This document shows, piece by piece, positions 1 to 7,187 of a stretch of 10,207 nt of DNA (position 1 is the first letter of the stretch; each line of letters starts with the position of its first letter). Below the pieces are notes generated by a model, which worked only from the letters and a program-made list of their open reading frames with translations, searched no databases and had not been told where the DNA came from. Both the position numbers and the translations under genes were made by a program. Source of the stretch: JAVBUY01 sp031552735 (lineage in GTDB: Bacteria > Bacillota > Clostridia > Christensenellales > Aristaeellaceae); NCBI GenBank assembly GCA_031552735.1, contig JAVBMF010000056.1, forward strand, positions 1 through 10,207, in the 5' to 3' direction.

Positions 1-588
1 CAGAATCTCCCACGGATCGTCGAAGGGCGAGTAGGTGGGGATGTTCGGATTGAACAGGTCAGTGGAAAACAGGCCGGTGCGTAGCTGCTTGTCAAAGGTA
101 ACACGCACTTCCTCGGCCTCGTGGATGTATGCCTCGCGCACGTAATCGACGATCACCGCCGGCTTGAGCAGGTTGAGCTTCATCTCGCGGAACATATCGC
201 GCAGCAGCGGATGCTTCATGTATTCCAGACCGGTCGGGTCGCCGGCCATTAGCTGCTCGCACAGGTCGCGGGGGATGCGCACCGACTGCTTGGAGATCAG
301 GTCGGCATACTTGCTCTTGCACTCCAGGCGGATATTCTTGTCGCTGTGCTTGTAGATGCGGATACGGTATTTTTTGCGGTTGCCCACACCGGCGATCTTG
401 TCCACCAGCGCGTCGTCGTTGATGGTGTCAAAGTACAGCGAGCGGATGTGGTACTCGTTGTGCTCGTCGCCGTTGGGATCGGGCGTCAGTGTGGCCTGCA
501 TGATCTTGCGCAGCGTCACCATGTCGCCCTGATTCAGATGGTACTTCAGCTCGTGCCGAAGCGGAATGTGTGTGATTTCGATGGCCAT
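1..588 (-). CDS. VTC-domain polyphosphate polymerase, C terminus cut by window edge
   Basis: The VTC domain is the catalytic fold of the yeast vacuolar transporter chaperone (Vtc4), which makes polyphosphate from ATP on the cytoplasmic face of a membrane. The gene is open to the left edge, with 196 codons visible. I judge that a few tens of residues are missing, since bacterial members are usually about 230-250 residues. The basic, tunnel-lining signature is present: RHELKY (11-16), KYRIRIY (73-79), LECKSK (88-93), Lys100 in the SKQS stretch, and Arg151 in VDYVREAY. No signal peptide or membrane segment is visible, so the protein should be cytosolic. The ATG at 588 is preceded by a GGGTGG-like ribosome site. 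It lies 30 bp after the DUF4956 gene on the same strand, so the two are probably co-transcribed. The family assignment rests on motifs. Polyphosphate synthesis as opposed to another triphosphate-tunnel activity is inferred from family and neighbours. Confidence 0.92.
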   Translation of the reverse strand, partial: MAIEITHIPLRHELKYHLNQGDMVTLRKIMQATLTPDPNGDEHNEYHIRSLYFDTINDDALVDKIAGVGNRKKYRIRIYKHSDKNIRLECKSKYADLISKQSVRIPRDLCEQLMAGDPTGLEYMKHPLLRDMFREMKLNLLKPAVIVDYVREAYIHEAEEVRVTFDKQLRTGLFSTDLFNPNIPTYSPFDDPWEIL

Positions 589-618
589 CACGTCACCACC
601 CTTCACAAAAGCGAATCA

Positions 619-1296
619 TCAGTTGCCCGCCTCGTTCTGGCAGGCGATCAGCGTGGCGTTGTGCACGCCCTCGATGTCCAGCATGCGGTTGACGATATCG
701 TAGCGCTCACCCAACTGCATCTCGACAGTGATCTCCGCGCCGCCACGGCTGACGGTCTTGGAGCGCAGGCGGCGGTTCTTCACGCGCGCCATCACGGCCT
801 CGATGTCCGGCTCGGCGTCCTCATCGTAGTGCACGACCAGCAGGAACGCGTTGGGCGCCTTCAGCCGGAAGAAGGACAACAGCAGCATCGCCACCGAGAT
901 GCCCAGCACCACGACCAGCGCGATCAGATACAGCTCCGCGCCGAGCAGGATGCCCATCGTCAGTGCCCAGAACATGTAGGCGGTGTCCATCGGGTCCTTG
1001 ACCGCGGTGCGGAAGCGGACGATGGACAGCGCGCCGACCATACCCATCGACAGCGCGATGTTGGACCCGATACACATGACCACCGGCGTGGTGATCATGG
1101 TTAGCATGATCAGCGTGGTGGCAAAGTTGGCGCTGTAGAGCACGCCGCGAAACGCCTTGCGATAGACCAGCGCGATGATCAGGCCGACCACCAGACCGGC
1201 CAGCAACGCGATCACCATCTTGATGGGCGTGAGCTGCGCAAACTGCTGCGAGAAAAAATCCATGACATTGGCGTCTGATTGAATGACATTGCGCAT
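619..1296 (-). CDS. DUF4956 domain membrane protein
   Basis: This 225-residue protein has several hydrophobic segments (about 27-45, 58-76, 80-93 and 106-143) and a soluble C-terminal domain of about 80 residues. The loop GALSIVRFRTAVKDP (88-102), between two membrane segments, is the hallmark I associate with DUF4956. The C-terminal part (about 146-225) alternates strands and helices and ends in a sequence reading like an ACT/ferredoxin-type fold; that fold is a guess. The ATG at 1296 is chosen over an upstream ATG at 1341 because AGGAGG (1306-1311) lies 9 nt before it. The upstream ATG has no such site and would add 15 unrelated residues. DUF4956 genes commonly sit beside VTC-domain and CotH genes, as here, which suggests a membrane partner of the polyphosphate polymerase. 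No biochemical role is known to me. Confidence 0.92.
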   Translation of the reverse strand: MRNVIQSDANVMDFFSQQFAQLTPIKMVIALLAGLVVGLIIALVYRKAFRGVLYSANFATTLIMLTMITTPVVMCIGSNIALSMGMVGALSIVRFRTAVKDPMDTAYMFWALTMGILLGAELYLIALVVVLGISVAMLLLSFFRLKAPNAFLLVVHYDEDAEPDIEAVMARVKNRRLRSKTVSRGGAEITVEMQLGERYDIVNRMLDIEGVHNATLIACQNEAGN

Positions 1297-1305
1297 GAGA
1301 GAAAT

Positions 1306-1311
1306 CCTCCT
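1306..1311 (-). promoter_or_regulatory. Ribosome binding site deciding the DUF4956 start
   Basis: On the minus strand this reads AGGAGG, 9 nt before the ATG at 1296. It favours that start over the upstream in-frame ATG at 1341. Confidence 0.85.
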
Positions 1312-1323
1312 ATGATGTGTGAT

Positions 1324-1338
1324 CCGCGCGACGCGCGG
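1324..1338 (-). other. GC hairpin between the CotH and DUF4956 genes
   Basis: CCGCGCG and CGCGCGG flank a single central base, giving a 6-bp all-GC stem with a 3-nt loop in the 60-bp gap between the two genes. No U tract follows it on the minus strand, so it is not a standard intrinsic terminator. It could be an mRNA processing or stability element that sets the ratio of the two products. That role is inference; the symmetry is seen directly. Confidence 0.5.
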
Positions 1339-1356
1339 CAACGATCGCTTTTGTGA

Positions 1357-4300
1357 TTACTGCGGGTCGGGCGGCAGCAGCGGCCGCGAGCCAAAGTAGC
1401 GCTCCATTTGGCCGTCGCTCAGGCCAAAGAAATCCTGCACTTTGCCCCAGAAGATGTTTGGGCGCTTGTTGATGACATTGTGTGCGCGCGCGACACGCTG
1501 GAGCCAGTAGTTGTACGCGCCCTCCGGGTGCTTGGGTACGTCGAAGCTGACCTCCTTGGGCATTTCCTCGGCCCAGCGCCCTTGGTGCATGGTCTGCTCG
1601 GGTTTAATTTCCTCGACCATCGCGTCGAGCATCGGCCCGATGTTTGCGGCGGTAAAGGTGGTCTGGAACAGGAAGCCCATGCGCTCAAGGAACTTATTGC
1701 GCATGTCGGGGTTCTCCAGCGTCTTCCTGAGCAGCAGGTTGTTGATGCGGAATGCGCCCATGCCCTTGGGATTGAGCACGTATTCCGGCCCGCCGGACTT
1801 GGAATCGAACAGGCCCCAGTCCATGTCGTAGAGGATCCACTTCCACTTGTTGCCCTCGCCGTGCTTTTTGTAGTAGCGGATGTTGCCCGGATCGGTGTTG
1901 CCGATGTACATCTCGAAAATGAAGTAATCGAACATGTTGTCGATGTCCACGCGGTCGATGATGTACTGGATGTTTTCCTGCTGCGTCATGTCCAGATTCT
2001 CGATGTGGTTCAGCAAATCCTTGTAGTCCCTGTTGCTGCCCCAGCAGATGTTGCTGGACGACGTGCCGGATGCCTCCAGCAGATCCATCGCGTCGGGATT
2101 CTCCCAGCCCTCGTGCTGCGCGACAAAGTGGCGGTTGATGCGCTCGCGCATGTTGTAGTGGCCCCAGTATTGGCCGTTTAAGTATACGCTGACCGGACGC
2201 CAGGCCTGCGTGAGCACCGTCGTGCCTGGCATGGTGGCCGCCAGGCGCGCCTGCATGCCATCCAGCACGCGGGTGTACAGGCCGTCCTGGCCGCCATTGC
2301 GCAGCGCGATGGCCTTGTAGCGTTCGTAGGGCAGGTCGGGGAACAGCTTGTATTCGAAGTAGCCGGTGCCAAAGCGCTTCTTGGCGTTGACCGAGAAGGA
2401 CTTCTGCGGCATATCCAGCGAGAACTGGCCCATGACATGGAAATCCATGCCGGTGGACAGCACCTGCTTGCCGTCGGTTTCGTAGAACTCCATCGAGCCG
2501 TCGTAGTGCAGCTTTTTGGCGTAGGTGGCCGTTTCCAGATGGCCTGTCAGTCCGTCCTTGCCGACCCCTTCGTGCTTGTCCACATCGAACCAAGGCCGCC
2601 GCCACACCGATTCGTTGCCTTCCAGCGGCCCCTTGGCCAGCATGCCGGTCTCGGCGTTCCACACATGGTCGGGGTCGGTGACCAGCGAGATCACCGGCGT
2701 GGTGTGGTAGACCGAGATGAAGTAGGTCTGCGTCGCGATGGTAGACGGATTGAGCCCCGGCGCGAAGCCGCGCGCGCGGATCACCGTCGTGTGCGGGATC
2801 TCGATCGGCCCGGTGTAGACCGGGGAGGTGACGGTCGGATCGCTGGCGTCGGTGGTATAGCGCACCTCGTAGCCCTCGGGGACATTCAGCTCGACGGTGA
2901 TCGGCCGATCAAACATGCCGCCCTGCGTGATGAAGGTCGGCGGCTCCGCAAAGCCCGCGAAGCCCTGGCTGTTGTGCGCGCCGGGCGTGGGCTGCGCATA
3001 ATAAAAAAGGCCGTCTTGGCCCGGCGTTCTACCGTAGGTGATGTCTGGCAGAAGCTGCGGAACCACCAGCTTGTCCAGAATATTGCCTTGTGGATCGCTG
3101 AGGCACATGGTTTCGCCCGCGCTGGAAACCCGGTAGCTGGTGCGCAGGTCGCCGTTCTTGGTGGGTGTACCGGTGCCATCGCAGGCCACCAGCAGGTATT
3201 GCCCGGCCCCGATCACCACGCCTGCGGGGAACTGCCACTTGCGCGGGCGGCTGATGGAATCAGACAGGCCGTAGCCGGAGAGGTCTACGGCCTGATTGGA
3301 GAAGTTGAACAGCTCTACCCAGTCCACGCCGGTCAGTCCGCTGGGCAGCGTGGTATTGACGTTGGAACTCATCACTTCGGTGATGACCACACCCACAGGA
3401 TTGCGCGCCATGAGCTGACGATTCATCTCCAGCGCACCCTGATGGTTGTTGGCCAAGCCCGGCGTGGGGTGGTTGAAGATTTGCCACGGACGGTCGCCGG
3501 ATTCTCTGCGCCCCCAAGCGGCGTCGGTGGGCACCAGGTCATAGCTGGCCATATCGACCAGTCGGCCTTGGATGTCGCTGAGCAGCAGCGTGCCCTTCTC
3601 GGCGCTGAGGCCAAAGTTGGTGTGCGGGTGGTGCCCCTCTGCGCCATCGTACTTGTCCTTGCCGGAGGCGAACACCAGATAGTAGCCGCGCGGCTCGATC
3701 ACCGTGCCCTGCGGGAAGCGCCACTTCACGCGCTTCTCGGGGTTGTCGCTCAGCGCGTAGTTGGACAGGTCGATGGCGCGGCCGGTGGTGTTGTATAGCT
3801 CGATCCAGTCGGAGAACTCGCCGTCCTCATCCATCAGCGTGGTGCGGTTGGAAGGCACCAGCTCGTTGATGATCAGCGCGCCCGCCTCGATATGCGTGGA
3901 GGAGCGGAACTCCTCCAGTCCCTGCTGGGTATTCGGATAGCCCGGCGTAAACATATCGGATACGATCCAGCCGTTGGACGTGTAGGTGTACACCATGTCG
4001 TGTCCCAGCGCGGGGACGACGATGCGCTCGACGGCGCTGCCTTCCGGCGAGAACAGAATCAGCGTTTCGCCCGCCGAGGAAATCTTGAACGGCGCGTGAA
4101 ATGGCTGGCCGGGTGTGCTATTGGACTCGTCGGAACAGAAGACCACGACGCGCTCGCCCGGTTTGAGTATCTGATTGGGGAAGGTGAAGAGAATTTTATC
4201 CTCGCGATCGGACAGGCCGAAGCCGTTGAGGCCAATGGGTTGATCCGACGTGTTGGTCAGCTCCACCCAGTCGGAGAAGTTGCCGCGCTCGTCCGGGAAA

Positions 4301-4521
4301 GCGGCCTGATTGGAGGCCATGATCTCGGTAATATGCAAACTGGTCGAGGAAACCTCGCCGGTATCTGGATTGACACTGGTAACAGAGGACACATCCGGCG
4401 TGGGCACCAGGGTTGATAAAAGCACCATGGCGGCCAGTGCGCCGGCCAGAATCACCAAGGTGAGAACAATGCCCGCCCGCGCAGTTTTGCGCTTGCCTTG
4501 CGCGTGTTTTTTCTGTGACAA
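1357..4521 (-). CDS. Membrane-anchored triple lamin-tail / CotH kinase family protein
   Basis: CotH-family proteins are atypical kinases; B. subtilis CotH phosphorylates spore-coat proteins. This 1054-residue protein begins with a basic stretch and one hydrophobic helix (about 17-39) with no clear cleavage site, so most of it should lie outside the membrane. Three lamin-tail domains follow (about 62-165, 215-358 and 378-518). Each opens with an I(T/N)E(I/L/V)-type strand and carries a DW(V/I)EL motif and a LSD turn. A chitobiase/Fn3-like beta domain (about 522-600) contains EVRYTTDASDPT. The CotH domain (about 603-1010) carries GHYNMRERINRHF (787-799) and YDMDWGLFD (898-906); Asp899 and Asp901 are the likely metal/nucleotide acidic residues. 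The start is TTG at 4521: AAGGAGG (4531-4537) lies 9 nt upstream. An upstream in-frame ATG at 4575 falls inside or before the promoter and so cannot be used. It is first in an apparent operon with the DUF4956 and VTC genes. Substrate unknown; the lamin-tail domains may bind surface partners. Confidence 0.94.
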   Translation of the reverse strand: MSQKKHAQGKRKTARAGIVLTLVILAGALAAMVLLSTLVPTPDVSSVTSVNPDTGEVSSTSLHITEIMASNQAAFPDERGNFSDWVELTNTSDQPIGLNGFGLSDREDKILFTFPNQILKPGERVVVFCSDESNSTPGQPFHAPFKISSAGETLILFSPEGSAVERIVVPALGHDMVYTYTSNGWIVSDMFTPGYPNTQQGLEEFRSSTHIEAGALIINELVPSNRTTLMDEDGEFSDWIELYNTTGRAIDLSNYALSDNPEKRVKWRFPQGTVIEPRGYYLVFASGKDKYDGAEGHHPHTNFGLSAEKGTLLLSDIQGRLVDMASYDLVPTDAAWGRRESGDRPWQIFNHPTPGLANNHQGALEMNRQLMARNPVGVVITEVMSSNVNTTLPSGLTGVDWVELFNFSNQAVDLSGYGLSDSISRPRKWQFPAGVVIGAGQYLLVACDGTGTPTKNGDLRTSYRVSSAGETMCLSDPQGNILDKLVVPQLLPDITYGRTPGQDGLFYYAQPTPGAHNSQGFAGFAEPPTFITQGGMFDRPITVELNVPEGYEVRYTTDASDPTVTSPVYTGPIEIPHTTVIRARGFAPGLNPSTIATQTYFISVYHTTPVISLVTDPDHVWNAETGMLAKGPLEGNESVWRRPWFDVDKHEGVGKDGLTGHLETATYAKKLHYDGSMEFYETDGKQVLSTGMDFHVMGQFSLDMPQKSFSVNAKKRFGTGYFEYKLFPDLPYERYKAIALRNGGQDGLYTRVLDGMQARLAATMPGTTVLTQAWRPVSVYLNGQYWGHYNMRERINRHFVAQHEGWENPDAMDLLEASGTSSSNICWGSNRDYKDLLNHIENLDMTQQENIQYIIDRVDIDNMFDYFIFEMYIGNTDPGNIRYYKKHGEGNKWKWILYDMDWGLFDSKSGGPEYVLNPKGMGAFRINNLLLRKTLENPDMRNKFLERMGFLFQTTFTAANIGPMLDAMVEEIKPEQTMHQGRWAEEMPKEVSFDVPKHPEGAYNYWLQRVARAHNVINKRPNIFWGKVQDFFGLSDGQMERYFGSRPLLPPDPQ

Positions 4522-4530
4522 AAGGGGCTT

Positions 4531-4537
4531 CCTCCTT
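4531..4537 (-). promoter_or_regulatory. Ribosome binding site deciding the TTG start of the CotH gene
   Basis: AAGGAGG on the minus strand, 9 nt before TTG at 4521-4519. It is the only strong site near the 5' end of the reading frame, and the hydrophobic anchor starts about 16 residues after the TTG. Confidence 0.88.
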
Positions 4538-4563
4538 CCATAAGTCGTTATGCACTTCTTCGT

Positions 4564-4574
4564 ATTATACCACA
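4564..4574 (-). promoter_or_regulatory. Extended -10 promoter of the CotH-DUF4956-VTC operon
   Basis: The minus strand reads TGTGGTATAAT, a perfect match to the extended -10 pattern TRTGnTATAAT of SigA-type promoters. No good -35 hexamer lies 16-18 bp upstream, which is typical of extended -10 promoters. The predicted start of transcription near 4557 gives a leader of about 36 nt to the TTG codon. Confidence 0.75.
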
Positions 4575-4597
4575 CACGATATAGGACGTTCTACAGT

Positions 4598-4624
4598 TTG
4601 ACAATGTTTCATGAAAATTATTCT
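4598..4624 (+). promoter_or_regulatory. Possible promoter for the patatin-like gene
   Basis: A consensus -35 TTGACA (4598-4603) is followed by a weak -10 candidate TATTCT (4619-4624) at a short 15-bp spacing. It points to the plus-strand gene beginning at 4681 and stands back to back with the CotH operon promoter. The -35 is perfect, but the -10 and spacing are poor, so this is tentative. Confidence 0.35.
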
Positions 4625-4680
4625 CTGTATTGGCAAGCCTGCCCGCGACATGAGCGGCTTATCCCGCCGCATATCTTCAA

Positions 4681-5595
4681 GTGTTTGCATTGCATGATGG
4701 AAAGCGGGGCGTTTGCTTGCGGCTGGCGGTGCTGCTATCGGGGATGGGCGTATACGCGGCGACGCAGCTGGGTGTGCTGCGCGCGCTGGAGGAACATGAC
4801 ATGGCCCCCACTGTGCTGGCAGGCGTGGGGGCCGGGGCCTGGATCGCGGGACTGTATGCCTGCGAGCCGAACGCCGAGGCGGCGCTGGCCGCGATGGAGG
4901 CGGCGGCCCGCATGCGGGGAAAGCTGCGCGACATCAGCCACATGGGCATAATGGCCATGGCGTGCGGCCAGATGTCCGGCGCAGGCTTGGTGCGGGGCGG
5001 GCGGCTGCTTGCCCTGATGGAGCGGCAGACCGGGCACCGCATGCTGGCCGACGCGCCGAGAGATCTGATCATTCCGGCGCTAGCGCTGCCGACACGGCGC
5101 ACGCTGGTGTTTTCCAACTGCGCGCCGATGGAAGATGGCGACATGGTGTGGACCGAGCAGGCCAGCGTCGCACTGGCGATGCGCGCGGCAATGGCGGTGC
5201 CGGTGCTGATGTGCCCGGCGCACTGGATGGGCGTACCGCTGATCGCGACGCAGGGGTTAAGCGCGGTGGTGGCAGGGCTGCGACAGGTGGCGACGTCGCA
5301 TGTGCTGGTGGTTGACCCCATGCGCCAGCGGCCCAAGCCACCCTATTCGCTGACCGAGGTAGCCGCGCTGGCCATGAGCGCACCGGAAGGATTGCCGGAC
5401 TTGCCGGAGGAATGGCAATTGCTTGCGCCGCGCATACCGGACGCGCTGCGTCCGGATCAAGGCGGCGCGCTGCGTGTGTGCGCGCAGATCGGATACAGCG
5501 CGATGATGGACGCGCTGCCGCGCATCAAGCGCGCGTGGGGCGATGGGACGGCGCGGCAGGGGAAGGTGCTGCCGTTTTGCCCGGACCGTTCCTAA
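4681..5595 (+). CDS. Patatin-like fold protein, predicted catalytically inactive
   Basis: Patatin-family phospholipases use a Ser-Asp dyad: Ser in GxSxG, Asp in a DG(G/A) motif, and an oxyanion loop GGGxRG. This 304-residue protein keeps the fold pattern. A loop LSGMGVYAATQLGVLRAL (19-36) stands in for the LSGGGARG...GVLKAL pattern, LAGVGAGAWIAGLYA (46-60) for IAGTSAGAINA, and a late strand reads SHVLVVDP. The nucleophile Ser is Gly50 (GVGAG), the conserved Arg of the oxyanion loop is Tyr25, and the Asp motif appears to be TQG (190-192). Hydrolase activity is therefore unlikely, and a binding or scaffold role is inferred. No signal peptide or clear membrane segment is seen, so it is probably cytosolic. 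The GTG at 4681 is the first start after an in-frame stop at 4651 but lacks a ribosome site; TTG at 4690 or 4717 would shorten it by 3 or 12 residues. It converges on the caspase gene. Confidence 0.78.
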   Translation: MFALHDGKRGVCLRLAVLLSGMGVYAATQLGVLRALEEHDMAPTVLAGVGAGAWIAGLYACEPNAEAALAAMEAAARMRGKLRDISHMGIMAMACGQMSGAGLVRGGRLLALMERQTGHRMLADAPRDLIIPALALPTRRTLVFSNCAPMEDGDMVWTEQASVALAMRAAMAVPVLMCPAHWMGVPLIATQGLSAVVAGLRQVATSHVLVVDPMRQRPKPPYSLTEVAALAMSAPEGLPDLPEEWQLLAPRIPDALRPDQGGALRVCAQIGYSAMMDALPRIKRAWGDGTARQGKVLPFCPDRS

Positions 5596-5621
5596 GCGCA
5601 TTGGCGTGGCTTTGCGGGATG

Positions 5622-7145
5622 TCATTGCAGCGCCAGCCAGAAATCCGCTTGGGCGGCGTAGCGGGTCTGCCCGATCAGTGCCACGACCTCGACCACATAT
5701 CGGCCGGGCGGGCAGGACAGTCCGTCCTGATTGCGCCCGCCCCAATAGAACAGGCTGCCTTCCGGGCGCAGTGTCAGCGGGTGCGACAACTGGCGGTCGG
5801 CCAGCCGGATGACTTGTCTGCCGCTTTGATCCAGTACACGCACGGTCAGGTGCAGTGGGAACGCGTGCGAAACCTGAATGGCGAGTTCCGCGCCGTCCGC
5901 GGGCAGGAACGCGGCGGGCAGCGGTTCAATGACCAGCCCGGGATCACCGAGCGGCGGCCGAAGCGCAATGAGCTTGTTGGCGTAGATGTGCGGACCGTCG
6001 TCCTCCAGCGCGATGACCTGCAACAGCGCATAGCCGGATAGCCCGTCCTCGATATCGGTAATCACCAGCGAGCGCTCCTTGCGTCCGGCGGATACCGCGC
6101 CACCGTTGGGGACATTCGGAGCGGATGCTTCGGCGCTGTCCATGAACACGTACGCGTTTGGCCAATCCCATAGGCCGCCTTTGCGGTAAATCAGCTGATA
6201 TTGGATGCGCGTGGGCGCGTGCGCTGTGAAGGAAAATTCAATGACCGGGTCCTCCTCGGTCAGCAGGTCATCGGAGAAAGAAAAATTCGACAGCGTGGGC
6301 TGTTGCGCCGTCTGCGCGCCCCGGTCATACGTCAGCAGCTCATAGTCGCTCTGCTGCGGATACACCTGCACGGTGGAGCTGGCCACCTGCTTGTACAGGT
6401 ATTGGTATAGCTCATGGAACATCAGTTTTCCATCGCGGTTGGTGTCGGCGGGGTATTGTCCGTGCGCGCCGAGACCGTTGGCCAGCGCGTCGGCAAAGTA
6501 GGAGTTGCCCACCAGCATGGACCCGCTGGTGTCCTCGCCACTCCACACCCAAGACAGCTCATTGCCGCCCGCCGAGGTTAGCGCCATGTAATCGCCGCGC
6601 TGAAAAGGCACCGGCGCCGTATCGCGCAGCGCGGCGGGCATGCCCTTCTCAATGACTGCGCCGGAGAAGCAGCTATCAATAATCAGCAGCTTTTTGCCGC
6701 CGACGTTGTCCAGTATTGCTTCCAGTTGTGCGGCGGTGACTTCGGTGTCGGTCAGGCCATCGGAGAAGGTCAGTGTGACCGGCCTGTGCGGCATGGCGGG
6801 ATTGTATTCGCCGTGCGTGGCAATGTAGAGAATATTTAGATCGCCCAACCCCGCACCGGAGAACGAGGAGGCGATGGCATATTCGAGCTGCTCGGCGGAG
6901 GCGACGGTGTTGACGGCAGTGTCAACCCTTTGCACGCCCGCCTGCTCGAACGCATCGGAGAGCATCTTGATATTGCCGGAAGTGGCAGGGGCGAGGCTGG
7001 GCTGTTCGGAGAAGTGTTCGCAGCCGACCAACAACACGCGTGTCGTCGGGGTGAAATCCGCCAGCGCGCCAAAGCAGGCGCCCCCTGTCAGGAGCGCCGC
7101 CGCGAAGGCCAGGATCGCCGCGATTTTCCGCGTGTAGCCGATCAT
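5622..7145 (-). CDS. Secreted caspase-family (C14) peptidase with EF-hand and FlgD-like Ig domain
   Basis: Caspase-fold peptidases cleave proteins with a Cys-His dyad. In this 507-residue protein the His is in YIATHGEYN (His111) and the Cys in LLIIDSCFSGA (Cys159), each at the end of a hydrophobic strand as the fold requires. The N terminus is a signal peptide: MIGYTRK, then a hydrophobic core to about residue 24, with likely cleavage after ALA (27-29). Cys24 is not in a good lipobox. DTNRDGKLMFHE (234-245) fits a 12-residue EF-hand loop, with D, N, D at 1, 3, 5, Gly at 6 and Glu at 12, suggesting calcium binding. Beta-rich sequence follows, and the C terminus (about 400-507) resembles a FlgD-type Ig domain, including WGGRNQDG (468-475) and PPGRYVVEV. 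The ATG at 7145 has GAGG 10 nt upstream. It appears to be a single-gene unit with its own promoter (7188-7216). Substrate unknown; activation may depend on calcium, by analogy with metacaspases. Confidence 0.91.
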   Translation of the reverse strand: MIGYTRKIAAILAFAAALLTGGACFGALADFTPTTRVLLVGCEHFSEQPSLAPATSGNIKMLSDAFEQAGVQRVDTAVNTVASAEQLEYAIASSFSGAGLGDLNILYIATHGEYNPAMPHRPVTLTFSDGLTDTEVTAAQLEAILDNVGGKKLLIIDSCFSGAVIEKGMPAALRDTAPVPFQRGDYMALTSAGGNELSWVWSGEDTSGSMLVGNSYFADALANGLGAHGQYPADTNRDGKLMFHELYQYLYKQVASSTVQVYPQQSDYELLTYDRGAQTAQQPTLSNFSFSDDLLTEEDPVIEFSFTAHAPTRIQYQLIYRKGGLWDWPNAYVFMDSAEASAPNVPNGGAVSAGRKERSLVITDIEDGLSGYALLQVIALEDDGPHIYANKLIALRPPLGDPGLVIEPLPAAFLPADGAELAIQVSHAFPLHLTVRVLDQSGRQVIRLADRQLSHPLTLRPEGSLFYWGGRNQDGLSCPPGRYVVEVVALIGQTRYAAQADFWLALQ

Positions 7146-7187
7146 GTCTCACCATCCTCGCTCGCATGCCGTGCGGGCGCATGATAC

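Noticed and set aside
346..1104. Plus-strand reading frame of 252 codons opposite the VTC and DUF4956 genes
   Set aside because: It overlaps two recognised families in antisense and shows shadow composition.
2437..3798. Plus-strand reading frame of 453 codons opposite the CotH gene
   Set aside because: It is antisense to a gene with clear domains, has the same His/Arg/Val-rich shadow composition, and has no convincing start region.
4654..4670. GCGGC/GCCGC hairpin just before the patatin-like start, considered as an attenuator or riboswitch
   Set aside because: It is only a 5-bp stem with a 7-nt loop and no following U tract. Such hairpins are expected by chance in GC-rich DNA.
4550..4951. 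Plus-strand frame overlapping the start of the patatin-like gene, considered as a frameshifted N terminus
   Set aside because: Its sequence after about 4690 is a shifted reading of the patatin segment (Trp/Cys/Arg-rich), while the frame beginning at 4681 carries the motif continuously. No frameshift is needed.
4681..7145. Caspase plus patatin as a two-gene anti-phage (abortive infection) system
   Set aside because: The caspase carries a signal peptide, the patatin lacks its catalytic residues, the genes are convergent and not in one operon, and no sensor gene such as a STAND ATPase or cyclase is nearby.
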